From JBDTMT01 sp033764095 (GTDB lineage Bacteria > Desulfobacterota > Binatia > HRBIN30 > CADEER01), in NCBI GenBank assembly GCA_033764095.1, contig JANRJF010000219.1:1-7549 (forward strand): 7,549 nt of DNA, given 5' to 3'. The translations under genes and the position numbers were made by a program. Below, piece after piece: positions 1 to 5,684 of this stretch; the stretch's first letter is position 1; each line of letters starts with the position of its first letter. Under the pieces are notes generated by a model that did not search any database, had not been told where the DNA came from, and was given only the letters and a program-made list of their open reading frames with translations.

Positions 1-971
1 GTCGCCGGCGGCGCCGCCGGGGCAGCCGCCACCGCGCGCGGCGGCGCCGCGGCGTCGTGCGCCGCCGTGAAGCGCCGCGCCTGGTGCGCCACGCCGAGCC
101 CGGCGACGACCACGCACAGCGCGACGGCGGCCACGTAGCGGCGCCCGAACGGCACGCTGGCGCCGCGCCACCCGTCCTCCACCGCCGCCGGCTCGCGGCT
201 CAGCAGCCCGAAGGCGACCAGCAGCACCATCGACTCCCAGTACAGGATGTCGGTGAGCAGGTAGATGTTGCCGTGCATGGACAGCAGCCCCGCGGCGACC
301 AGCCGGCGCAGGCGCGGACCGACCAGCATCAGCGGACCGGAGCCCTCGAACGCCACGGTGGCCAGCGCGAAGAACGCCGCCACCGCCGGCGTCGACGCGG
401 CGAACCAGCGGTAGTAACTGAGGAGGCCGTCGCTCACCAGGCCGTCCTGCCCGACGACGATGACCTGGATGGGATGCCCGCTCAGCCAGCTCGGCCCGCC
501 GAAGACGAGCTTGCTGATCGCCGAGCTGCCGTAGGCCGCGCCGAGCAGCGCGATGGCGCCGACCCGCGCGTAGGATTCGTCGTCGGGCGTGCCGCGCCGC
601 CGGCTGACCGCCAGGCCGAGCAGCCAGCCGCCCAGGCACACGCCGCTGAAGAACAGGTGCCGCCAGGGCGACCCGTAGAGCTGCGCGTGCACGCCGCTCA
701 GCAGCGCCAGCGCCAGCAGGGTCGCGACGCCCGCCGCGAGGCGGCCCGGCGCGCGCGCGAAGCGATAGGCCGCGGCGCTGCCGAGCAGCACGATCAGCGC
801 GGTCAGCGGCGGCCGCGACAGCAGGTCGCTGAGCCCCGCGATCGCCAGCCCCTGCGCCTGGGCCTCGGCGCGCGCCGCGGCGAGGAACACGTAGAAGGAG
901 ACCAGGTCGGCCGCCGCGACGATGGCCAGCGTCGCGCGCAACCCCGGATGGTGGTGGCCGCCGCCGCTCAT
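1..971 (-). CDS. HTTM-like polytopic membrane protein (3' end beyond window)
   Basis: A hydrophobic, multi-pass protein resembling the HTTM/vitamin K-dependent gamma-carboxylase-like superfamily. I translated 323 codons with no stop before the left edge, so the C-terminus is missing. Membrane segments are visible at about residues 13-32, 56-69, 79-95, 106-123, 136-156, 194-210, 224-254 and 279-296. Family-like features are a conserved Tyr/Lys patch (YGSSAISK, 147-154) followed by a Trp-containing loop (SWLSG, 161-165), then a long loop carrying YYRWF (186-190), and paired helices with GPRLRRL (218-224) and YWESMVLLVAF (244-254). A His cluster (HHH, 6-8) lies near the start. The ATG overlaps the upstream gene's stop as ATGA (4 bp), which supports both this start and translational coupling. 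HTTM proteins are membrane enzymes or enzyme-like proteins often found beside small partner proteins; the reaction here is unknown. The membrane-protein call is firm, the HTTM assignment is moderate. Confidence 0.7.
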   Translation of the reverse strand, partial: MSGGGHHHPGLRATLAIVAAADLVSFYVFLAAARAEAQAQGLAIAGLSDLLSRPPLTALIVLLGSAAAYRFARAPGRLAAGVATLLALALLSGVHAQLYGSPWRHLFFSGVCLGGWLLGLAVSRRRGTPDDESYARVGAIALLGAAYGSSAISKLVFGGPSWLSGHPIQVIVVGQDGLVSDGLLSYYRWFAASTPAVAAFFALATVAFEGSGPLMLVGPRLRRLVAAGLLSMHGNIYLLTDILYWESMVLLVAFGLLSREPAAVEDGWRGASVPFGRRYVAAVALCVVVAGLGVAHQARRFTAAHDAAAPPRAVAAAPAAPPA

Positions 972-1429
972 CGCGCCGCCCGGCAGTGCGCGATCACGCA
1001 ATCCGACTGGGGCACCGGGGCGGCGCCCGGCGCCACCTCCCAGGTGCGCGCGACGATCGTCACCTCGACGTCGCCGGGGCCGTGGTGCGCCTGGATGTAG
1101 TTGACCAGATCGTCCCAGTGATACTCGTAGCCGTGGCGATCGGCACAGGGCACCGCCGCACCGCGGAGCGGTTCGCGGCAGTCGTAGGCGCGGAACGCGG
1201 TCGCCCGGTGCGCCACGCCCTGCGCGTCGAGCACCAGCAGGTGACTGATCTGCGACGCCTGGCTGGGCGCGTACATGGAGAAGGTGTCGAGCGGGTAGAC
1301 CAGCGAGGCGATCTGCTCGCCGCGCCGCATGTCGAAGCGCGCCACCCAGGCCAGCGCCAGGTAGGCGACGACGCAGAGCAGGCCGAAGCGGCGCCGATCG
1401 CGCCCGGCGCAGTCGGGGCGCGGCGTCAT
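968..1429 (-). CDS. Small membrane-anchored protein, probable HTTM partner
   Basis: A 153-aa protein of unknown function. A short, positively charged N-terminus (DRRR, 11-14) precedes one hydrophobic segment at residues 15-31, followed by a soluble, probably extracytoplasmic domain. That domain opens with YPLDTFSMYA (45-54), similar in flavour to short soluble proteins found beside HTTM membrane proteins. It has four cysteines (84, 95, 144, 149) that could form two disulfides, and no CxxC. No lipobox is seen. The start is the ATG at 1429; upstream in-frame sequence lies inside the radical SAM gene in another frame and offers no better start. A purine-rich GGGAAGG stands just before it, though rather close. 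The gap to the upstream radical SAM gene is 52 bp and the stop overlaps the downstream HTTM-like start, so it is most likely the soluble or anchored partner of that protein. I do not recognise a named family. Confidence 0.75.
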   Translation of the reverse strand: MTPRPDCAGRDRRRFGLLCVVAYLALAWVARFDMRRGEQIASLVYPLDTFSMYAPSQASQISHLLVLDAQGVAHRATAFRAYDCREPLRGAAVPCADRHGYEYHWDDLVNYIQAHHGPGDVEVTIVARTWEVAPGAAPVPQSDCVIAHCRAAR

Positions 1430-1481
1430 CGCCTTCCCGTCGGTCCCGCGCCTGGCGGACTGCCGCTGCCCGTCACGGTGC

Positions 1482-2624
1482 TCACGGCGCCAGCAGCGGC
1501 TCGAAATCGTCGAGCGGATCGACCCGCACGCCGCGCGCCGCGAAGCGCTCGCTGAGCGAGCGGATGGTGGCGACGCCGTACGCCTCGGTGGCGAAGCGCG
1601 ACAGGCCGTGCTGGTCGTAGAGGTGCTGCACGCGCTCGCCCAGGTAGAGCCGATCGAGCCGCACGGCGCGCACGTACGGCGCCACCTGCGCGACCAGGTT
1701 GTCGACGTCCATCGGCAGGACCGGTTGGATGACGGCAAAGGTGCGCACGCCCGCCTCGTGCAGGGCGCGCAGCGCCGCGAGACGCTCCGCGATCGGGTCG
1801 GCGTGCGGCTCGAAGATGCGCCGGTAGGCGTCGTCGTCGGTGGGAATGCTGAAGCCGACCAGGGCGCGCCGGAAGCGGCGCAGCAGCGCCAGATCCTCCA
1901 GGATGCGCGGTGCGCGGGTCAGCACCACCGGCACCAGCTCGCTCTCCAGCAGCACCTCCAGGCACTGGCGCGTCACCCGGTAGCGCCGCTCCGCCGGCTG
2001 GTAGGGATCGGTCAGGATGGGGCTCATGCGCACGGTGCCGCGCTGACCGGCGATCTCGCCGCGCAGCACCGCCGCCGCGTTGACCTTGACGTCGAGGTGC
2101 TGGCCCCAGGGCACCTCCGGCAGGCCCTGCAAGCGGCGCGAGAAGTCGGCCCGGTCGCTGACGTAGCAGAACGGACAGGCGATCATGCAGCCGACGTAGG
2201 GATTGATGTAGTAGCGGCCGCGCGCCTCGCGCATCAGCAGGCGGTCGACGACCACCTCGCGCACCGCCACCTTGGGCGGCGGCGGCCGCTCGGGATCGGG
2301 CAGCGCCGCCTCGCGCCCCGCCACCGACGCGATCACCGCGTCGAGGAAGGCGCGGTCGGCGTCGCTGAGCGGCCGGTCGTCGAACTGGCGCCGCACGCAG
2401 ACGTTGAAGCGGTGGGTGCGCGTGTAGCAGTCGAGCGCATCGTTGCGCCGCTCGAACTCGAGCAGCAGGCAGGTGTCGCCGCGCTCGAAGGTCAGGCAGA
2501 TCGCCTGCTCGACGTCCCAGGTGATCAGCTGCCAGCCGGACGCGGCGAACTGTCCCGCGAGGATCGGCGCCAGCAGCTCGCCGGCGATGCCGTCGAGCGT
2601 GCGCGATACCGGCTCGGGTGGCAC
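1482..2624 (-). CDS. Radical SAM protein, SplB-like (COG1533 type)
   Basis: A 380-aa protein with an intact radical SAM motif: C146, C150 and C153 (CMIACPFC, in the context NPYVGC). These bind the 4Fe-4S cluster that cleaves S-adenosylmethionine to a radical. Further signatures of the spore photoproduct lyase-like COG1533 group are TDPYQPAE (205-212), TRAPRILEDL (236-245), GFSIPT (257-262), the EPHADP...ERL segment (272-281) and QPVLPMDVD (300-308). Residues 1 to about 115 form an extra N-terminal alpha/beta-looking domain (for example WQLITWD and CLLLEFERR) that I do not recognise and that precedes the catalytic barrel. There is no second Cys-rich cluster domain. The start is GTG, chosen because GGAG lies 9 nt upstream. 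The gene sits 32 bp downstream of the HxsB-like gene, in the slot where Hxs operons carry a second radical SAM enzyme (HxsC). I infer it is the catalytic member of a maturation pair. Family call strong, substrate unknown. Confidence 0.9.
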   Translation of the reverse strand: MPPEPVSRTLDGIAGELLAPILAGQFAASGWQLITWDVEQAICLTFERGDTCLLLEFERRNDALDCYTRTHRFNVCVRRQFDDRPLSDADRAFLDAVIASVAGREAALPDPERPPPPKVAVREVVVDRLLMREARGRYYINPYVGCMIACPFCYVSDRADFSRRLQGLPEVPWGQHLDVKVNAAAVLRGEIAGQRGTVRMSPILTDPYQPAERRYRVTRQCLEVLLESELVPVVLTRAPRILEDLALLRRFRRALVGFSIPTDDDAYRRIFEPHADPIAERLAALRALHEAGVRTFAVIQPVLPMDVDNLVAQVAPYVRAVRLDRLYLGERVQHLYDQHGLSRFATEAYGVATIRSLSERFAARGVRVDPLDDFEPLLAP

Positions 2625-2633
2625 GCGCCCTCA

Positions 2634-2637
2634 CTCC
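2634..2637 (-). promoter_or_regulatory. Ribosome binding site for the radical SAM gene
   Basis: GGAG on the minus strand, separated by 9 nt from the GTG at 2624. It lies in the 32-bp gap after the HxsB-like stop codon and decides in favour of this GTG start. Confidence 0.55.
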
Positions 2638-2656
2638 GTCCGGGCCATGCGCGCGC

Positions 2657-4114
2657 CTACGGCGCGTCTTTCGCCAGCCGCCCGTCGAACGGCGCCGGCT
2701 CGGCCGCCAGGCTGGTGACGACGGCGGCCGCCTCGGGGCCGGCCGCCGGATCGAGCAGCTCGAACAGGCGCGTCGACACCGCCAGGTGCTCGCGGCACTC
2801 GACGCAGTGCGGCCGCTGGCCGATCAGGTCGCCCTGGGCGCGGAAGGTGCGCACCGGGTTGACGCCGCAGTAGGGCTTGTTCCAGCACTCGGCGCACTGC
2901 GGCAGCGTGTCGAGCAGCGACGCCGCGGCGAGCGCGCGCGTGGTCGGATGGCGGACGACGTCGGCGAGCGTCACCGCGCCGACCGCGCCGAGGCCGAACA
3001 GCGGCGCGCCGTCGGCGTCCAGCCCGCGCGCCTCGTCGCACGGAAAGACCTGGCCGTCGGCGCCGTAGACGAGCTGGCCGGTCCCGGCGCCGCACGGCGA
3101 CTGCAGGTCGACGACGCCGGGATCCTCGTGGCCGAGGATCTTCTGCGCCACCACCGTGGTCAACCGGTCGGCGATGGCGACGCCGGCGCGGCGGCGCGCC
3201 AGGACCTCCTCGCGCAGCTCGCGCACCAGCGCCAGGTACTCGTCGTCGGCGAGCCCCAGCGCCGCCCAGGTCGCGTCGTCCAGCCGCGCGCGTGACAGCG
3301 GCCGCGGATCGACGGTGGGCAGGCCGCGCGCGACGTACTCCGCGACGATCGCGGCGGCGGCGCCGCGGCTGTGCCGCGTCATCCGCGCCAGCGCGTCGAC
3401 CACGCCGCGCGCATCGCGGCCGGCCGCGGCGGCGCGCCGCTGCAGGTCGGCGACCCAGCCGACCACCTCGGCGTGCGCGCTGCCGCCGAGCTGCGCCCGG
3501 TTGGCGTCGTGCAGCGCCGCCGGCCCGTCGAGGGTGGTGATCAGCTGCACGCCGCTGGCCACCAGCCACTCGGCGATCTCCGCCGTCATCGCGGTGAGGT
3601 TGCTCAGCAGCCGCAGGCTCAACGCCTTACCGGCGGTGCGTTGATTGCGCCGCTGCGCCTGCGCGACGAAGCGGCGCAGCAGCTCGAAGTGGCGCAGCGG
3701 CTCGCCGTCGTCCGCCTGCAGCTCGAAGACCAGCGCCGGCGACGTGCTCTGCAGCGCCAGCTCGGCGACCCGCTCGGCGGTGGTCTCGCTCATCGCCCCG
3801 TCGGGACCGCTCAGCGTGACGACGTGCAGGTGGGGGCCGCGCTGCAGGTGCCGGTTGCGCTGCGCGACGCGCGCCACCAGCGCATCGACGTCCAGCCCCT
3901 CGCGCACGAGGCCCTTCTGCTGGCACTCGGCGAAGCGCGGGTGGCCGGCGACGACGCGCCCGGCGAGCAGGTCGGCGAGCTCGGCCGGGTCGAGCCACGC
4001 CCAGTCGCCGCCGTCGGTGGTGAGCAGCGCCTTGCCGGCGACGCTCCCCCAGCGAAAGAAGCCCAGGCCGTCGGCCGCGGCGTCCGCCAGCGGCAGCGTC
4101 ACCGAGCGTGACAC
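2657..4114 (-). CDS. HxsB-like SPASM protein lacking the radical SAM cysteines
   Basis: A 485-aa protein whose layout matches, from memory, the His-Xaa-Ser system maturase HxsB: an N-terminal FxRWG..GKALLTTD segment (20-34), GPHLHVVTL (93-101), MSETTAE (108-114), DGEPL (136-140), SNLT (171-174), TTLDGP (193-198) with HDANR (202-206), and a C-terminal SPASM-type Cys-rich region. The latter has SPCGAG (C341), FPCDEA (C359), CAEC (C407, C410), YCG (C416) and CVEC (C437, C440). HxsB proteins normally carry CxxxCxxC directly after the HLHVVTL-like strand. Here that stretch is replaced by SGPDGA and leads straight to MSETTAE, and the only cysteine in the first 340 residues is C64. It should therefore be unable to bind the SAM-cleaving cluster, while auxiliary clusters could still form. 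The GTG start directly abuts the preceding stop and has GGAG 9 nt upstream. Likely a scaffold or substrate-binding pseudoenzyme for the downstream radical SAM protein. Homology strong, role inferred. Confidence 0.88.
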   Translation of the reverse strand: MSRSVTLPLADAAADGLGFFRWGSVAGKALLTTDGGDWAWLDPAELADLLAGRVVAGHPRFAECQQKGLVREGLDVDALVARVAQRNRHLQRGPHLHVVTLSGPDGAMSETTAERVAELALQSTSPALVFELQADDGEPLRHFELLRRFVAQAQRRNQRTAGKALSLRLLSNLTAMTAEIAEWLVASGVQLITTLDGPAALHDANRAQLGGSAHAEVVGWVADLQRRAAAAGRDARGVVDALARMTRHSRGAAAAIVAEYVARGLPTVDPRPLSRARLDDATWAALGLADDEYLALVRELREEVLARRRAGVAIADRLTTVVAQKILGHEDPGVVDLQSPCGAGTGQLVYGADGQVFPCDEARGLDADGAPLFGLGAVGAVTLADVVRHPTTRALAAASLLDTLPQCAECWNKPYCGVNPVRTFRAQGDLIGQRPHCVECREHLAVSTRLFELLDPAAGPEAAAVVTSLAAEPAPFDGRLAKDAP

Positions 4115-4354
4115 CTAGGCGTTCTCCGGGCGCGCCGACTGCCGCACCCGCAGGATGGTCTCGTGCAGCACGTGGTTGGCGAAGGCGCGCGCCACCATCT
4201 GCGGGTCGAGCTCGGCGACGTCGGCGATCAGCACCTCGGTCGCCTCGCCGCTCGCCGTCACCTCGATGCGCGCGTAGTCGCCGTAGGCCGCCGCCGCCGC
4301 CTCGACGGCCTCGGGCAGGTACAGCGAGCGGTCGAAGACCAGGCGCTCAGCCAT
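4115..4354 (-). CDS. HxsD-like small protein (short paralog)
   Basis: A 79-aa soluble protein with no cysteine, signal peptide or membrane segment. It resembles the HxsD family of the His-Xaa-Ser modification system and the longer protein encoded immediately upstream. The shared order is an acidic or hydrophobic strand, then (D/F)-(D/E)-(R/E)-S-(L/V)-Y (here FDRSLY, 7-12), a proline, an Ala-rich helix (EAVEAAAAAYGDYA, 15-28), a beta-strand pair, and a C-terminal helix FANHVLHETILRVR (58-71) that matches the EFVNECL helix of its neighbour. HxsD proteins are small partners of radical SAM maturases, and their biochemical role is not settled. The ATG start has AAGGA 5 nt upstream. It overlaps the end of the long HxsD-like gene by 8 bp, and its stop abuts the HxsB-like GTG. 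It is probably one half of a two-component HxsD pair. Gene confidence is high, the family assignment good but based on short motifs. Confidence 0.8.
   Translation of the reverse strand: MAERLVFDRSLYLPEAVEAAAAAYGDYARIEVTASGEATEVLIADVAELDPQMVARAFANHVLHETILRVRQSARPENA
4124..4127 (-). promoter_or_regulatory. Ribosome binding site for the HxsB-like gene
   Basis: GGAG on the minus strand, 9 nt before the GTG at 4114. It is embedded in the last codons of the 79-aa HxsD-like gene, so translation of the two is probably coupled. It supports GTG as the start rather than a later in-frame codon. Confidence 0.6.
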
Positions 4355-4820
4355 TCGGATCCTTCTTCGAGGCGTCCGCCTGCTGCGCCTCCCACGGCAC
4401 CATGATCTCCAGCGGGTCCTCCAGCAGGTCGTCCGACTCCAGCTCGGCCAGCAGGTCGTCGACCAGCGGCGCCGGCGCCGCCGCGCGCAGCGCCGCGGCG
4501 GTGTAGTACTCGCGCAGGCGCGTCGTCGACTGCGCCAGCCGCAGGCGCGTCACCTGCGCCAGGCACTCGTTGACGAACTCGCCGGCGAGTTGATCGAGCC
4601 CGTCGGGCGTGGCCGGCTCGCGCGCCGACAGGGTCACCGCCACCACCCCGGGCCGCGCCCGGGTGAGGAACACGAAGCAGCGCTCCAGGTAGAGGTAACA
4701 GGCCCCGTAGATGGCCTCGAGCGGGTAGACGCTCTCGTCCAGCTCGCACGCGACCTGGTCGGCGCGCAGCGCAAATCCGAGGCGCGACGCCGTCTCGCCC
4801 TTGTCGGCCGAATCGCTCAC
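4347..4820 (-). CDS. HxsD-like protein with acidic C-terminal tail
   Basis: A 157-aa soluble protein, the first gene of the minus-strand operon. The core (about residues 24-106) matches my memory of HxsD: CELDESVYPLEAIYGA (25-40), an aromatic strand YLYLERCFVFLTR (42-54), then LAGEFVNECL (78-87) and a basic helix ending TRLREYY (100-106). Residues 108-157 form an Ala-rich linker and an acidic tail (DDLLAELESDD, 121-131; DPLEIMVPWE, 135-144) that the 79-aa paralog lacks. The start is uncertain. GTG at 4820 gives the most compact protein, and an in-frame GTG at 4838 would add six residues; neither has a clear Shine-Dalgarno sequence, and the nearest in-frame ATG is far upstream inside the divergent glycosyltransferase gene. 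The tail may be a docking segment or even a modification substrate, which is conjecture. Its presence at the head of an operon with HxsB-like and radical SAM genes supports the family call. Confidence 0.82.
   Translation of the reverse strand: MSDSADKGETASRLGFALRADQVACELDESVYPLEAIYGACYLYLERCFVFLTRARPGVVAVTLSAREPATPDGLDQLAGEFVNECLAQVTRLRLAQSTTRLREYYTAAALRAAAPAPLVDDLLAELESDDLLEDPLEIMVPWEAQQADASKKDPNG
4360..4364 (-). promoter_or_regulatory. Ribosome binding site for the short HxsD-like gene
   Basis: AAGGA on the minus strand, 5 nt before the ATG at 4354, lying inside the last codons of the long HxsD-like gene. It fits the 8-bp gene overlap and fixes the start. Confidence 0.65.
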
Positions 4821-4934
4821 AAATGCTGCGGCTACCACAGCGCGCTGGTGAGGCGCAACGCCAATATCGGCACGCGACGCGCGTCGCCGCGCCTTGTCGG
4901 GCTGGGTGCGGCGCGCTACAGGCCGGCGCCGGTC
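4821..4934. promoter_or_regulatory. Divergent intergenic region between the two gene blocks
   Basis: 114 bp separate the GTG of the HxsD-like gene (minus) from the ATG of the glycosyltransferase (plus). Both operons must be transcribed from here or from within each other's first gene. I see no strong sigma-70 pair. The weak minus-strand candidate is TTGCGC at 4853-4858, with GTAGCC 17 nt further on. The weak plus-strand candidate is TTGTCG at 4894-4899, with TACAGG 17 nt further on. A 10-bp palindrome, CCGGCGCCGG at 4923-4932, sits just before the ATG, and a 14-bp palindrome lies in the centre. Neither flanking start has a good ribosome binding site. Confidence 0.4.
4874..4887. repeat. Perfect 14-bp palindrome, possible operator
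   Basis: GCGACGCGCGTCGC reads the same on both strands and lies near the middle of the divergent intergenic region, where a regulator of either block could bind. In DNA this GC-rich, a chance 14-bp CG palindrome is not very rare, and no regulator gene is in the window, so the operator reading is tentative. Confidence 0.3.
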
Positions 4935-5680
4935 ATGTCCAGCGAAGCGAGCCACGACCCCGTCCCGCGCCTGTCGATCACCGCCCCCTGCTTCAACGAG
5001 GTGGAGGGCATCGCCGCGGTGGTGGCGGAGTGGGACGCCGTCCTCGCTGCCTGGCCGGCGGCGAGCGAGATCGTGCTGTGCAACGACGGCAGCACCGACG
5101 GCACCACCGAGCTGCTCGACGCGCTGCGGGCGCGCTACCCGCGCCTGCGCGTCGTGCACAACCCGACCAACGGCGGCTACGGGCACGCCCTCTCCTGCGC
5201 CATCGCCGCCAGCCGCGGCGAGTACGTCGCGACCATCGACAGCGACGGGCAGTTCGACGTCGCCGACGCCATCGCGCTGCTCGACGCGCTCGAGCGCGGC
5301 GGCTACGACGCGATGACCGGCTGGCGGCGCGGCAAGCAGGACAGCCCGCTGCGGGTGGCGGCGGACCGCGGCATGAACCTGCTCGTCCGCCTGCTGTTCG
5401 GCACCCGCCTGCGCGACACCAACTGCGCCATCAAGGTCGCGCGCGGCGCGCTGCTGCGCGGCCTGCGCATCGAGGCGCGCGGCTATCCGACGCCGACCGA
5501 GATCTGCCTGCGCCTGGAGGCGCGCGGCGCCCGCCTCGGCGAGCACGGCGTCACGCATCGCGAGCGTCCCGCCGGCATGAGCAAGCTGCACCCGTGGCGC
5601 ACCGCCTGGAGCTTCTTGCGCTTCCTGCTCTACCTGCGATGCAAGTTGAACCTCTCCCGGGCCGGGATTATCGTCGACCG

Positions 5681-5684
<4 letters not shown>
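4935..5684 (+). CDS. Family 2 glycosyltransferase, DPM1-like
   Basis: A 249-aa GT-A fold glycosyltransferase similar to dolichyl/polyprenyl-phosphate sugar transferases. These move a sugar from a nucleotide donor to a lipid phosphate at the inner face of the membrane. Visible motifs are LSITAPCFNE at the N-terminal strand (13-22), CNDGSTDGT (49-57) for nucleotide binding, NPTNGGYGHAL (76-86), DSDGQFD (102-108) holding the metal-binding acidic residues, GWRRGKQDS (129-137), the N-x6-LFG segment with DTNCAIK (148-167), and RPAGMSKL (211-218). The C-terminal helix (about 224-236) is moderately hydrophobic, but there are no paired transmembrane helices, so this is the short soluble or peripheral form. 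The ATG at 4935 was chosen because homology begins shortly after it; in-frame sequence continues upstream but would overlap the divergent gene. No strong ribosome binding site is seen. The stop overlaps the next ATG as ATGA. Sugar and acceptor cannot be read from sequence. Confidence 0.9.

Noticed and set aside
1..60. GGC/GCC-rich repetitive stretch at the left edge
   Set aside because: It is the Ala/Pro-rich coding sequence of the membrane protein, not a distinct repeat element.
57..1100. Long plus-strand open frame of 347 codons
   Set aside because: Its translation is Arg/Gln/His-rich low-complexity sequence typical of an antisense shadow in GC-rich DNA. The minus strand here encodes a coherent membrane protein.
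1430..1738. N-terminal extension of the small anchored protein up to 1738
   Set aside because: The extension lies inside the radical SAM gene in the wrong frame and is Ser/Arg-rich. The ATG at 1429 directly precedes a normal anchor.
1426..2634. Minus-strand open frame of 402 codons overlapping the radical SAM gene
   Set aside because: Arg/Ala-rich and without motifs; the other frame carries CxxxCxxC and the COG1533 signatures.
3779..3832. Frameshift as the cause of the missing CxxxCxxC
   Set aside because: The frame is continuous, homology resumes in the same frame at MSETTAE, and no cysteine cluster is seen in this stretch. A clean in-frame deletion in assembly cannot be excluded without reads.
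4821..5591. Long N-terminal extension of the HxsD-like protein on the minus strand to 5591
   Set aside because: It is antisense to the well-supported glycosyltransferase and looks like shadow sequence. HxsD similarity begins only after 4820.
4823..5680. In-frame upstream extension of the nucleotidyltransferase
   Set aside because: Arg/Ala-rich shadow of the glycosyltransferase. The ATG at 5681 overlapping its stop begins right at the family's N-terminal motif.
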